Source: Psychrobacter sp. JB385
GTDB lineage: Bacteria > Pseudomonadota > Gammaproteobacteria > Pseudomonadales > Moraxellaceae
Direction: 5' to 3'
Assembly: GCF_900163785.1 (NCBI RefSeq)
Contig: NZ_FUKN01000008.1
Span: 1-64,000 of the forward strand
DNA: 64,000 bases
Shown in pieces: positions 46,916 to 55,604 of this stretch (within the stretch, counting starts at the first letter, position 1; every line of letters begins with the position of its first letter). Below the pieces are notes generated by a model. The model did not search any database, was not told where the DNA came from, and saw only the letters and a program-made list of their open reading frames with translations. Both the position numbers and the translations under genes were made by a program.

Positions 46916-47554
46916 ATGTCCTTAAACATGCTTACTTCATCAAAGCCCTTGTCCAATCAAACGCTCGTTTCTGGTATCGATGTCAATGATATCACCCATT
47001 TTTTATTGGAACTGGATGCACTCAAACGCGTCAATCGCCGCAGTTATGTGACCCATACTACGCGCCGAGAGAACTCAGCCGAGCATTCTTGGCATTTGGC
47101 AATGGCCTGTTGGTCGATCGCTGAGATGTTTGAATTGGACGTTGATCATGAAAAATTATTAAAAATGGCGTTGGTACATGATTTGGGTGAGATTGACGCA
47201 GGAGATACCTTTTTATTTGCCAGCAGTCGTCATGCCGCCCACATCGAAGAGCGCGCTGGTATCGCGCGATTGCAAGCAGAACGCGGCAATGGTATTGCCA
47301 ATCTTGCTGAGATTTGGGAAGAACAAGAGACGGGTAGCAGTAAAGAAACCCAACTGCTCAGAGTCGTTGATCGTTTATTACCGTTTTTACTTAATCTCAA
47401 TACTGAGGGAAAAACGTGGGCTGAGTCTGAGGTCAAACGCTCGCAAGTGGCAGCGGCACTTGCCTTTATCGAGGGTAGTTTCCCAACGATTCATGATTGG
47501 CTCACAGAAAATATCGCGTATGCAGTGCAGCAAGGATGGCTGATCGATTCATAA
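46916..47554 (+). CDS. HD domain-containing phosphohydrolase (YfbR/HDDC2-like)
   Basis: A metal-dependent phosphohydrolase of 212 residues. The HD pattern is visible: RRENSAEHSWHLAMACW (first His set), KMALVHDLGEIDAGDTF (the HD pair and Glu), and a later LLRVVDRLLPFLLN with the last Asp. Relatives remove phosphate from deoxynucleoside 5'-monophosphates. GAGAA lies before the ATG. A role in nucleotide pool control is likely but not certain. Confidence 0.85.
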   Translation: MSLNMLTSSKPLSNQTLVSGIDVNDITHFLLELDALKRVNRRSYVTHTTRRENSAEHSWHLAMACWSIAEMFELDVDHEKLLKMALVHDLGEIDAGDTFLFASSRHAAHIEERAGIARLQAERGNGIANLAEIWEEQETGSSKETQLLRVVDRLLPFLLNLNTEGKTWAESEVKRSQVAAALAFIEGSFPTIHDWLTENIAYAVQQGWLIDS

Positions 47555-47649
47555 ACAATCCCTATTACCTTCTTTATATTATTCAACTTATCTATAATTT
47601 ATCCTTGCTAACATATTGATCATTAGCGTCATAAAAGAGAAATCAATAA

Positions 47650-48255
47650 ATGAGTCTATCTGTAATTTATAGAAAATTATGCAAATCCCTTATCCTTGTC
47701 AGTATGCTGAGTCTGTCGCATATAGCCCAAGCGGCAACGCCCATTAGTGATGGCGATAAATTGGCATACGATGCCAAAAAACAAATTGGTGTGACCACAA
47801 GCTACGATCCTACTTATCGTAAGCTTGAGTTTCCGCGAGGCGATGTACCCATAGAAACTGGGGTATGTACTGATGTTATCATTCGTGCGTATCGCTTGCA
47901 AAATATTGATCTTCAACAATTGGTCAATCATGATATGAAATCCAATTGGTCAGCTTATCCCAAAAACTGGGGACTCAAATCGACAGACAAAAATATCGAC
48001 CATCGCCGTGTGCCCAATCTCGAAGTGTTTTTTGAGAGACAGGGGCAAACGTTATCGATTACTGATAAAGAGAGTTTTCAAGCCGGCGACATAGTGACGT
48101 GGCGGTTGCCGAAGGATAATTTACCTCATATCGGTATCGTCTCCGACAAAAAAGCCGCTGATGGTACGCCATTGATTATCCATAATATCGGACAGGGCAC
48201 TCAAGAAGAAAACATTTTGTACGCGTACCCGATTCTCAAGCATTTTCGCTACTAA
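47650..48255 (+). CDS. DUF1287 domain-containing secreted protein
   Basis: A periplasmic protein of 201 residues with a signal peptide ending near IAQAATPIS. The DUF1287 pattern is clear: AYDAKKQIGVTTSYDPTY, FPRGDVPIETGVCTDVIIRAY, and LPHIGIVSDKKAADGTPLIIHNIG. The Cys in GVCTD and the His residues suggest an NlpC/P60-like papain fold, possibly acting on the cell wall. Function is unproven. It is monocistronic and shares a terminator with psd. Confidence 0.88.
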   Translation: MSLSVIYRKLCKSLILVSMLSLSHIAQAATPISDGDKLAYDAKKQIGVTTSYDPTYRKLEFPRGDVPIETGVCTDVIIRAYRLQNIDLQQLVNHDMKSNWSAYPKNWGLKSTDKNIDHRRVPNLEVFFERQGQTLSITDKESFQAGDIVTWRLPKDNLPHIGIVSDKKAADGTPLIIHNIGQGTQEENILYAYPILKHFRY

Positions 48256-48286
48256 TAGTCATTGATAGACACCCCAGTTATCAGCA

Positions 48287-48330
48287 AAAAGCCCAGTAAA
48301 ACGTCATTATCGACGCCTCACTGGGCTTTT
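48287..48330. terminator. Bidirectional intrinsic terminator
   Basis: Stem AAAAGCCCAGT (48287-48297) with ACTGGGCTTTT (48320-48330), with an inner CGTC/GACG helix. T-runs on both strands let it end both the DUF1287 gene (+) and psd (-). Confidence 0.87.
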
Positions 48331-48354
48331 ATTTTTTATTATGACAGAGATAAA

Positions 48355-49188
48355 TTACGAATTGGTGACACCCAATAATTGTCCCATTTTTACAAAACTG
48401 TCGGCTTGCATGGTGCTTTCCCAGTCAGCTTTTGCTGCTTTTGGTAGTATGACAATCGCCGTCGATCCTAGGTAAAAACGACCAAGCTCTTCGCCTTTCT
48501 CAAAGCGCATATCATGATCGGACTCTTGTACATTATCAGTACGAGCAATCTTGCCAGTCGCTACAGTCTCGATACCAGCGACAATCATGGCACCGACCAT
48601 CACCACCGCCGCTTTACCGTACTGAGTATCAAACAAGCAGACCAGACGCTCATTGCGCGCAAACAAGTCAGGGACATTGGCCGCAGTGGTATTGTTCACC
48701 GAAAACAAGGTGCCAGGCACATAGCGAGTTTTGGTCAATGTACCAGCAAATGGCATATGGACACGGTGATAATTACTAGGCGCTAAATACACAGTGGCAA
48801 AACTACCATCTGCAAAATAACGACCATCTTCACTATCAGCAAGCAGTTGTCCAACGTCATAATAACGCCCTTTTGCTTGTAGCATTTTATGATCACTAAT
48901 TTGCCCTAACTGCGAGATTACCCCATCAGCAGGACTGACAATGCCGTCAGCTGTGGTGTCGATAGGACGAGCATCTTCTTTTAGTTCACGCGTAAAAAAA
49001 TCATTGAAGCTTTCGTAGGCATTGAGACTTTGGCGCTCATACTCATCCAAACTGACATTATATGCTTTTGCAAAGCTACGAATAAAAGTGCGTTTGACAT
49101 AAGGGTGGCGACTGGCGGCCAAACGTCCAGCAACTTTACTCAGCTTCTGCTGCGGGACAAGCTGTTGTAAGGTGGTGAATAAATTCAT
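48355..49188 (-). CDS. psd: Phosphatidylserine decarboxylase proenzyme
   Basis: Membrane-associated enzyme that makes phosphatidylethanolamine from phosphatidylserine. ATG at 49188 is chosen because the protein then begins MNLFTTLQQLVPQQ, the normal start, and has 277 residues; the longer frame would overlap dtd on the other strand. The self-cleavage site LGST, which yields the pyruvoyl group, is in RFYLGSTAIVILP. FNDFFTREL, SPADGVISQLG and YHRVHMPFAG are typical. Confidence 0.95.
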   Translation of the reverse strand: MNLFTTLQQLVPQQKLSKVAGRLAASRHPYVKRTFIRSFAKAYNVSLDEYERQSLNAYESFNDFFTRELKEDARPIDTTADGIVSPADGVISQLGQISDHKMLQAKGRYYDVGQLLADSEDGRYFADGSFATVYLAPSNYHRVHMPFAGTLTKTRYVPGTLFSVNNTTAANVPDLFARNERLVCLFDTQYGKAAVVMVGAMIVAGIETVATGKIARTDNVQESDHDMRFEKGEELGRFYLGSTAIVILPKAAKADWESTMQADSFVKMGQLLGVTNS

Positions 49189-49299
49189 AATAGGGCTACC
49201 AAAAAAAGTGTGGTGTAATAAATAATAGGCAAGTGAATGGCCATATTTTATCATGGACAGCGTATGATTGTATGGCCATAATCTGTAAGGAGTTAGAAT

Positions 49300-49755
49300 A
49301 TGAAAGCACTTATACAGCGAGTACGTAGCGCGAGTGTCATGGTGGCAGGATCTGATATCGGTGTCATCGAGCATGGAATACTGGCTTATATTGGCTTAGG
49401 ACACGACGATAACCTACAAACCGCGCAGCGAATGATTGATAAAATCCTAACGTATCGTATTTTTGAGAATAATGATGATCCTGCCAAGGCCGGTAAAATG
49501 GATAAAAATGTCCAGCAAGTGAATGGCGGATTGTTATTGGTATCACAGTTCACCTTAATGGCCATGACCGACAAAGGTCGCAGGCCTGATTTTGGTGGGG
49601 CAATGGCACCTGAGGCAGCACAAGCGCTATTTACTCAATTGATTGAGTATGCAAAAAGTCAGTACGCTATCGTTGCGACTGGGCAATTTGGGGCCAACAT
49701 GCAAGTTGAGAGTATTAACGATGGTCCCCTAAACTTTATATTAGAAGTGCGCTAA
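49300..49755 (+). CDS. dtd: D-aminoacyl-tRNA deacylase
   Basis: Removes D-amino acids (and glycine) wrongly attached to tRNA. The 151 residues include the start MKALIQRVRSASVMV, the active-site motif LLVSQFTLMA, and GPLNFILEVR at the end. The NINDGP-type Gly-Pro motif is SINDGPLNF here. It is divergent from psd, with 111 bp between the starts. AAGGAG precedes the ATG. Confidence 0.95.
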   Translation: MKALIQRVRSASVMVAGSDIGVIEHGILAYIGLGHDDNLQTAQRMIDKILTYRIFENNDDPAKAGKMDKNVQQVNGGLLLVSQFTLMAMTDKGRRPDFGGAMAPEAAQALFTQLIEYAKSQYAIVATGQFGANMQVESINDGPLNFILEVR

Positions 49756-49777
49756 TCTAAGTCATATAGAACAATAA

Positions 49778-49795
49778 CTGTCATCAAGCTGTCAC
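49778..49795 (+). promoter_or_regulatory. Pho box upstream of phoB
   Basis: Two direct repeats, CTGTCAT (49778-49784) and CTGTCAC (49789-49795), are spaced 11 bp start to start, matching the PhoB-binding consensus. The box lies 86 bp before the phoB start, which points to autoactivation of phoBR under phosphate limitation. Confidence 0.85.
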
Positions 49796-49880
49796 AATTA
49801 ATCCGTTTAATAGATAAAAGCTGGCGAATATGTATCGCCTTTTACATGCCAAACTTTGTAATTAACACTGAGACTGCTGT

Positions 49881-50585
49881 ATGCATAACGAGCAAATTTT
49901 GATTGTTGAAGATGAACCTGCGATTCGTGAAATGGTGGTCATGACGTTAGAGATGGCTGGGTTTGATAGTCTGCAAGCCGCAGATGTGTCAGAGGCGCAT
50001 CAACAAGTCGTGGATCATAGACCCGCACTAATTCTGCTAGACTGGATGTTGCCAGGTGATAAGAGCGGCGTGGATTTTTGTCGTATGCTAAAAAATGATG
50101 ATCTGCTCTCTGAAATTCCCGTCATTATGCTGACAGCCAAGAGCGAAGAAGACAGTAAGGTTCATGGTTTGGACGCTGGTGCTGACGATTATATGACCAA
50201 GCCGTTTTCGACGCGCGAACTTATCTCTAGAATCAAAGCGGTGCTGCGACGTAGTAATGCACTGAGTAATGACAAGTCTATCGAAGTTGGCAAGCTCAGT
50301 TTAGACCCAAGAAGCCAACGCGTGACAGTGGCGGGGAAAGTGGTTGAATTGGGCCCTACGGAATATCGGTTATTGGCATTTTTTATGAGTCATCCAGAGC
50401 GCGCCTATACGCGCACACAGCTATTAGATCAAGTATGGGGCGGCAACGTCTATATTGAGGACAGAACCATTGATGTTCATATTAAGCGTCTGCGTACCAT
50501 ATTAAGACCTTACGACTGTGATACATTGATACAGACCGTACGCGGTACAGGTTATCGATTTTCTAATATCATTACGCCGACATAA
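49881..50585 (+). CDS. phoB: Phosphate regulon response regulator PhoB
   Basis: Two-component regulator of 234 residues that activates phosphate-starvation genes. The receiver domain has the acidic pocket (Glu10, Asp11), the phosphoacceptor Asp54 in LLDWMLPGD, and Lys in YMTKPFS. The C-terminal OmpR-type winged helix has RTQLLDQVWGGNVYIEDRTI and the DVHIKRLR recognition region. A Pho box lies upstream. phoR follows after 71 bp. Confidence 0.95.
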   Translation: MHNEQILIVEDEPAIREMVVMTLEMAGFDSLQAADVSEAHQQVVDHRPALILLDWMLPGDKSGVDFCRMLKNDDLLSEIPVIMLTAKSEEDSKVHGLDAGADDYMTKPFSTRELISRIKAVLRRSNALSNDKSIEVGKLSLDPRSQRVTVAGKVVELGPTEYRLLAFFMSHPERAYTRTQLLDQVWGGNVYIEDRTIDVHIKRLRTILRPYDCDTLIQTVRGTGYRFSNIITPT

Positions 50586-50656
50586 TTCGCCATGCTTAGA
50601 AATCTCAGGGCAGGCGCCACTCAAGATGACGCAGCAAAAAGTAGTAGGGATGATGA

Positions 50657-51742
50657 ATGAGCAAAATAATGACAAAGAATAATCAACAAAATCTATCAGG
50701 GTTCGTTTCTGAACAACACGCCTCAGATCAACTGACAAAAATAAGAAGCGCCTTATTGGCCTTACGAGATGCTGTGATTTTGCTCAATCAAGATGACAAT
50801 GTGGAGTGGTGGAATCAGGCTGCTCAGGATTTATTGTCATTAAAAGTAGACGATGCAGGCAAAAGTATTTTTGATTTTATTCGAGTACCTGAGTTTCGTC
50901 AGTACTATCAAGCGACCACAGCGACCCTCAGTGAGGGCGTGCATATAGAATCTTGGCAAGATCCCAAGCGCTACTTAAAATGTGAACTCACGCCTTTTGG
51001 TGACCAGAAGCTTCTGATTATCTATGATGTGACACGCTTGCAGCATCTAGAAGAGATGCGCCGCGACTTTGTGGCAAATGTCTCGCACGAATTACGTACC
51101 CCGCTGACGGTGATGATGGGCTACTTAGAGAACTTCTCAGATCAGCCAGACATGCCGCCGCATTGGCGACGTGGGTTTGAGCTTATGACTCAGCAAACAG
51201 CACGTATGAATAGAATCGTGAATGATTTATTGTTGTTGTCTCGAATTGAAATCGAGGAAACTCGCGAGCTCAACTATATTGATATGACCAAACTACTGAC
51301 CCATGTATATGATGATGCGCAAGCATACAACCAAGCATACGGGCATATCATCCATTTGCACATAGATACTTATGATGGGCTATATGGTTCTGAGATGTAC
51401 CTAAACAGCGCTTTATCTAACCTTGTGATCAACGCCATTAAGTACACGCCTAAGGGTGGCAATATAACCATTAGCTGGACAAAAACCTCAGAAGGCTGCC
51501 GGTTTGCTGTAGAAGACAACGGTATTGGCATTGCAGCAGAGCACATTGCTCGTCTCACGGAGCGCTTTTATCGTATCGATAAAGGACGCAGCCGAGCCAC
51601 AGGAGGGACAGGATTGGGTCTGGCTATTGTAAAACACGTTTTGTATCAACACGAAGCCAGTTTGCAAATCGAGTCCATAGAAGGGGCGGGGTCGACATTC
51701 AGTGTGGTCTTCCCAGCGGCTTACGTCCACACGGCCTCTTGA
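50657..51742 (+). CDS. phoR: Phosphate regulon sensor histidine kinase PhoR, without N-terminal membrane anchor
   Basis: Histidine kinase partner of PhoB, 361 residues. A PAS domain (about 28-110) is followed by the HisKA motif FVANVSHELRTPLTVMMGYL with His144, and the HATPase boxes NLVINAIKYTP, VEDNGIGIAAEHI and GTGLGLAIVKHV. The usual N-terminal pair of membrane helices (about 80 residues in E. coli PhoR) is missing. The protein starts about 25 hydrophilic residues before the PAS domain, and only 71 bp separate it from phoB, so no room remains for an anchor. AGGGA precedes the ATG. Confidence 0.92.
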   Translation: MSKIMTKNNQQNLSGFVSEQHASDQLTKIRSALLALRDAVILLNQDDNVEWWNQAAQDLLSLKVDDAGKSIFDFIRVPEFRQYYQATTATLSEGVHIESWQDPKRYLKCELTPFGDQKLLIIYDVTRLQHLEEMRRDFVANVSHELRTPLTVMMGYLENFSDQPDMPPHWRRGFELMTQQTARMNRIVNDLLLLSRIEIEETRELNYIDMTKLLTHVYDDAQAYNQAYGHIIHLHIDTYDGLYGSEMYLNSALSNLVINAIKYTPKGGNITISWTKTSEGCRFAVEDNGIGIAAEHIARLTERFYRIDKGRSRATGGTGLGLAIVKHVLYQHEASLQIESIEGAGSTFSVVFPAAYVHTAS

Positions 51743-51797
51743 TGCTATCTATCCCCGCTGCTGCCTATCGTATTGTTGTAAACAAACGCTATAGACC

Positions 51798-52388
51798 TCA
51801 CTCTTTTTGCATGAGTGGATAGGGATTGACCGCACTACCATTGATATAAATGCCATAATGCAGATGAGGTGGCGTGCCTTTAGCATTGCCGCTATCACCA
51901 ACATAGCCAATAATGTCTCCAGCATTGACCCAGTCATTGGGAGAGATATCGGCATAGTCTTCTAAATGTGCGTAGTAATGTCCAGCGCCACCTGGCCCGA
52001 CAACGACGACGACGCGACCGCCCAAATTATTATTCCCCACTTTGCTGACAATCCCTTGCGTCGTTGATTGTATTGGTGTGCCCCTTGGCGCAAAAATATC
52101 AATCCCTTCATGGGTGCGGCCTTGACTGCGTGCCGCGCCCCATGTATCAGTCAGTCCTTGCTCTGGTAGGGGGGTGGGTAAACTGTTTTCAGCAGGAGGG
52201 TCTTGTTGCAATAGGCTCAATTGCTGCCATTTTGCCATCACAAAAGATTGAGTTTGTTGGCTGATGGTTGGCAATAATCGATCGAATACAAGTAATAGTG
52301 CTAATAGGACAACCGCTTTAATCAACACGCTGAGCACACGGCTTATCACTGTCGGGCGGGGTGGCGGGCTGCTGTCATTCGGTTGCAT
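51798..52388 (-). CDS. M23 family metallopeptidase
   Basis: A membrane-anchored periplasmic protein of 196 residues. An N-terminal helix (about 15-38) is followed by a short stalk and a LytM-type domain with the zinc-ligand motifs [11 protein letters not shown] and [12 protein letters not shown]. The visible HxxxD and HxH motifs suggest an active peptidoglycan endopeptidase rather than an inactive regulator. ATG at 52388 is chosen for AGAGG upstream. Convergent with phoR, 55 bp apart. Confidence 0.88.
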   Translation of the reverse strand: MQPNDSSPPPRPTVISRVLSVLIKAVVLLALLLVFDRLLPTISQQTQSFVMAKWQQLSLLQQDPPAENSLPTPLPEQGLTDTWGAARSQGRTHEGIDIFAPRGTPIQSTTQGIVSKVGNNNLGGRVVVVVGPGGAGHYYAHLEDYADISPNDWVNAGDIIGYVGDSGNAKGTPPHLHYGIYINGSAVNPYPLMQKE

Positions 52389-52541
52389 CAATACCTCTTT
52401 TTTTATTATAGGGCGTTTATACTAGTATAGGGAGCTTATCGGTTTACGTGTGTATCGCATTGTTATATCAGTGTTTTAACCCCATAACGGACTTGATGAT
52501 TTTAAAAGGCAATGGTTATATATAGGGATGGGTCATACTTT

Positions 52542-53243
52542 ATGACAGAGGTTTTCAACAACGTAAATACCGCATTGGTGATCGATACCGAAACCGATCA
52601 AGGGCGTGACCCAAGACCCATCCAAGTGGCGACTATCAATGTCGCAACTGGTTTTGAGTGGATGAAATACTTTAATAGCGGTCGCACTATCTCGCCTATT
52701 GTCATCAAAGTACACGGTATCACCGATGATGATGTGGCAGGGCTTGAGCGCTTTAATTTGGCTGAATTTGAATTACCAGAGTATCTGATTGGTCATAATG
52801 TGCGTTTTGATTGGCGAGTGATAGGTAGTCCGTCTGCCAAGCTGATTTGTACGGTTAGATTGGCGCGTGTGGCTTTTCCAGAATGGCGTGCTTATGGGCA
52901 GTCTAGGTGTATCGAGCAGCTACTTGGTAGAGAAGAGGCAAGCCTTATGACCATTGCCGCTCACGACGCGCTTGGTGATGCTCGTATGTGTCATTTGCTG
53001 TATCAAGCCTGCTGTGAGCGCTTAGGGATTGCACCGACAGATTTTGCCGCCGCTCATGCGATTGCTAATAAAGCCAATCCCGTCAGTAAAATGCCGTTTG
53101 GTAAACATAAAGGCACGCCAATCAAAGACGTACCTATTAGCTATGTAAAATGGATGCTCGGCAATATTCATAATATGCAGCCATCACTGTATTCGGCGTT
53201 AAAAAAACGTATAGAAGCAGAAAAAATTAAAAATGTTGAGTAA
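52542..53243 (+). CDS. 3'-5' exonuclease, ExoX/DnaQ-like, with C-terminal DUF3820
   Basis: A DEDD-family nuclease of about 233 residues, related to exonuclease X. The first acidic motif is ALVIDTETDQG; IGHNVRFDWRVIG and AAHDALGDARMCHLLY carry the next ones. A C-terminal DUF3820 domain (MPFGKHKGTPIKDVPISYVKWML) is added. ATG at 52542 is preferred for the better-spaced GGATGG; 52512 is an alternative. Its end overlaps a small convergent gene by 17 bp. A DNA repair or tRNA/DNA end-trimming role is likely. Confidence 0.85.
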   Translation: MTEVFNNVNTALVIDTETDQGRDPRPIQVATINVATGFEWMKYFNSGRTISPIVIKVHGITDDDVAGLERFNLAEFELPEYLIGHNVRFDWRVIGSPSAKLICTVRLARVAFPEWRAYGQSRCIEQLLGREEASLMTIAAHDALGDARMCHLLYQACCERLGIAPTDFAAAHAIANKANPVSKMPFGKHKGTPIKDVPISYVKWMLGNIHNMQPSLYSALKKRIEAEKIKNVE

Positions 53244-53508
53244 TGAAAAATTCGTCGATAAATATTGCATCTTCATTGAGGTAAACTATATAAGTTGCTA
53301 CTACTTCACTTTCTTTAAGTAAATTCATCGTTAAGCTGGTGGCATAGATAGGGTGATGTTTAGTTTGAATATTGTGCTCGATTTTCCAAGCACCACTGGA
53401 TAAGGTTTCTAGTGGGTAAGTTAAGTCTAAATCCTTTTCAGTGTTATTTCGTAGTAACGCATCTAAATGTGACCTTGCAACTTCAATGAAACATATATGT
53501 TTTTGCAT
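53227..53508 (-). CDS. Small hypothetical protein
   Basis: No family was recognised. The 93 residues are probably mixed alpha/beta, with a hydrophobic YIVYLNEDAIFIDEFFI end. The ATG has AGGG about seven bases upstream, which supports expression. It overlaps the 3' end of the exonuclease gene by 17 bp on the opposite strand. The alpha/beta hydrolase gene ends 8 bp before its ATG on the same strand, so the two are probably cotranscribed. Confidence 0.6.
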   Translation of the reverse strand: MQKHICFIEVARSHLDALLRNNTEKDLDLTYPLETLSSGAWKIEHNIQTKHHPIYATSLTMNLLKESEVVATYIVYLNEDAIFIDEFFITQHF

Positions 53509-53516
53509 AAAATACC

Positions 53517-54464
53517 CTACTCATCTTTGATTAACCAATCCACCGCCATTTGCCATAACTCTGGCGCTTTGGCATAAGTTTTACTACTAAAGTAACGCAT
53601 GTGCCCGATGCTATCGACACCAAAATCTTTGGGGTTTAAAAAGCGTTTTTCGACAGGCATTGCCGTAAACACTCGTGTCATGTCATCTATGTTTTTACTA
53701 TTGGCGATATCATCATCACTAAAGCCAAGCCACAATGCTGGCATGCCAAGCTCATCATAAAAATGCGTGTGTATGCTGTTGCCAAATGCGGTCTTAATAT
53801 AGCCTGCGCCATTGCACCATTCACGCCATTGTCTCGCCACGTCGCGCGGTAACGGCTCACCCATACCGATTTTGTCCGAAGGCGTGTAGCCTAAAGTTAG
53901 ATTGGTCAGTGGAATAAAGGCATCCATAAAACCCATGGCTTTGAGCTTGTAAGGCATGGCCATATTTTTGATACGACCTGAAGAACAAGCCACGTTAAAG
54001 ACGGACGTGATGCATTTATGGTTGGACATCAAGCCAATCAATTGACCACCTGCGCTATGACCAACCAAATGATAAGTCGCGTCAGCAAATTCATCTTGCA
54101 ATGCATCGAGCACAGCTGGCATGTCATGGCGACCCCAGCTGATGAGTGAGGCATCACATTTTGCCAAATTGATTGACAGTGACTCGCCAATCCCTTCATT
54201 ATCGAAGGTCAACACGCCAAAGCCATGACTTGCTAGATACGTTGCAAAATTGTGATAAAACTGCCGCTTGATACCCGTTGCAGGGCCGATCATAACGGCT
54301 CTTTTTACCTCTGTATTGGGACGATACACTGTCGCTGCTAAGGGTTGATTGCGCTCAGTCATGATGGTTAAGGCATAGGTGTCGATATCAGAACTCGTAT
54401 TGAGAAGGCTGTTATTCATATGGTTTTTTTGTTCGCTATAAGATGTTGTTCGCTGGCTGTCCAT
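53517..54464 (-). CDS. Alpha/beta hydrolase
   Basis: A serine hydrolase of about 315 residues. ATG at 54464 is chosen for GAGGT upstream; the frame to 54476 starts with GTG inside that site. The nucleophile elbow is LVGHSAGGQLIG, and the oxyanion region is MIGPATGIKRQFYHNFA. The likely catalytic His is in DSIGHMRYF near the end, preceded by a candidate acid in GFSDDDIANS. No signal peptide. It resembles the serine aminopeptidase S33/YheT-type group; substrate unknown. Confidence 0.82.
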   Translation of the reverse strand: MDSQRTTSYSEQKNHMNNSLLNTSSDIDTYALTIMTERNQPLAATVYRPNTEVKRAVMIGPATGIKRQFYHNFATYLASHGFGVLTFDNEGIGESLSINLAKCDASLISWGRHDMPAVLDALQDEFADATYHLVGHSAGGQLIGLMSNHKCITSVFNVACSSGRIKNMAMPYKLKAMGFMDAFIPLTNLTLGYTPSDKIGMGEPLPRDVARQWREWCNGAGYIKTAFGNSIHTHFYDELGMPALWLGFSDDDIANSKNIDDMTRVFTAMPVEKRFLNPKDFGVDSIGHMRYFSSKTYAKAPELWQMAVDWLIKDE

Positions 54465-54793
54465 GCTGTACCTCACTGGTTTTTATTGTTTTTAGAGCTA
54501 AATTAGCTGTGTTTATCTGACATAATGTATCAACACTCAAATGCTATAGTTACGTCAGGATAAAGCGTTGCTACTGTGTGATCATATCGCTTATGTTAAG
54601 ATAAATGCTGGTCAGCAAAGCAGCCAAATATGACTTCCAAGTTCTATTGGGTTTATCTTCAAAAAATAATCCATAAAACTTTAAATGAACGCTTATTTTA
54701 GACAATAAAAATATGCTTAGACTCTAATAAATACGTAATAATAAGCACATACACTGAATAAAAGACAATCGAGATAAACACTAAGGAAGCAGT
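54465..54793. other. Divergent intergenic region
   Basis: These 329 AT-rich bp lie between the hydrolase gene and the LOG-family gene. Both promoters must be here. No repeat, coding frame or strong consensus could be supported. Confidence 0.4.
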
Positions 54794-55477
54794 ATGCAAA
54801 TGAACATTAACAATGACACTTACGAAGTAATCACTAGCCAAGACATCAATAATATTGAGCAAGCGGTAGATAAATCGGCATTGTCCATGCCATTGGTAGC
54901 GGTCTATTGCGGCTCACGTTTGGGTAATAGCGAAGTCTATGAGCAGGCCGCACGCGAGCTTGGTACGGCGTTGGCAGAAAATGGCTTAGGTTTGGTTTAC
55001 GGTGGCGCTAGTATTGGGCTAATGGGTGCTGTTGCGGATGAAGTCATCCAAAACGGTGCACAAGCGGTTGGGGTCATTCCAACGTTTATGCTCAAGCACG
55101 AAATCGCACACGAACAACTGACCCGTCTACATTTGACGGATACCATGCACACCCGTAAGACCATCATGGCAGAGTACGCCGATGCCTTTATTACGTTGCC
55201 AGGTGGTCTGGGTACGCTAGAAGAAATCATGGAGATCGCCACATGGCGTCAGTTGTACCAACACGAAAAGCCGATGATTATTCTAAACATCAACGGTTTT
55301 TATGATCGCATGATTGAACATCTAAAACATACTACTGAGCAAGGCTTTATGAAGCAAGAAGACCTAGATCGTTTGGTGGTTTGTAACACCATTGATGACG
55401 CCATTGATTTACTCAAAACCGTGGTAAAAATAAATGATGACGTAGATACAGAAAAAATGGCGGGTAGCGAAAGCTGA
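54794..55477 (+). CDS. LOG family protein (TIGR00730 Rossmann fold)
   Basis: A 227-residue cytosolic protein in the family of cytokinin riboside 5'-monophosphate phosphoribohydrolases. Motifs: VAVYCGSRLGNSEVYEQAA, GLVYGGASIGLMGAVADEV, and the signature LPGGLGTLEEIMEIATWRQL. In bacteria such proteins release bases from nucleoside monophosphates; the physiological substrate here is unknown. AAGGAAG precedes the ATG, and a strong terminator follows. Confidence 0.92.
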   Translation: MQMNINNDTYEVITSQDINNIEQAVDKSALSMPLVAVYCGSRLGNSEVYEQAARELGTALAENGLGLVYGGASIGLMGAVADEVIQNGAQAVGVIPTFMLKHEIAHEQLTRLHLTDTMHTRKTIMAEYADAFITLPGGLGTLEEIMEIATWRQLYQHEKPMIILNINGFYDRMIEHLKHTTEQGFMKQEDLDRLVVCNTIDDAIDLLKTVVKINDDVDTEKMAGSES

Positions 55478-55546
55478 TATTTTTGACCAATGCTACAGAC
55501 AAGGATAAAAAGCATTGTCTGATTGCGGCATAAAAAAATATGAAGT

Positions 55547-55588
55547 AAAAAAAGGAGTCACTAACCATTGGTTAATGACTCCTTTTTT
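55547..55588. terminator. Bidirectional intrinsic terminator
   Basis: Long stem of A6GGAGTCA with TGACTCCT6, with an inner TAACC/GGTTA helix. It lies between the LOG gene (+) and the FAD enzyme gene (-) and can serve both. Confidence 0.93.
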
Positions 55589-55604
55589 ATGTTTCAAACA
55601 AACA

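Noticed and set aside
49189..49374. N-terminal extension of psd to 49374
   Set aside because: It would overlap dtd on the other strand and is not part of the known PSD fold; the normal start is at 49188.
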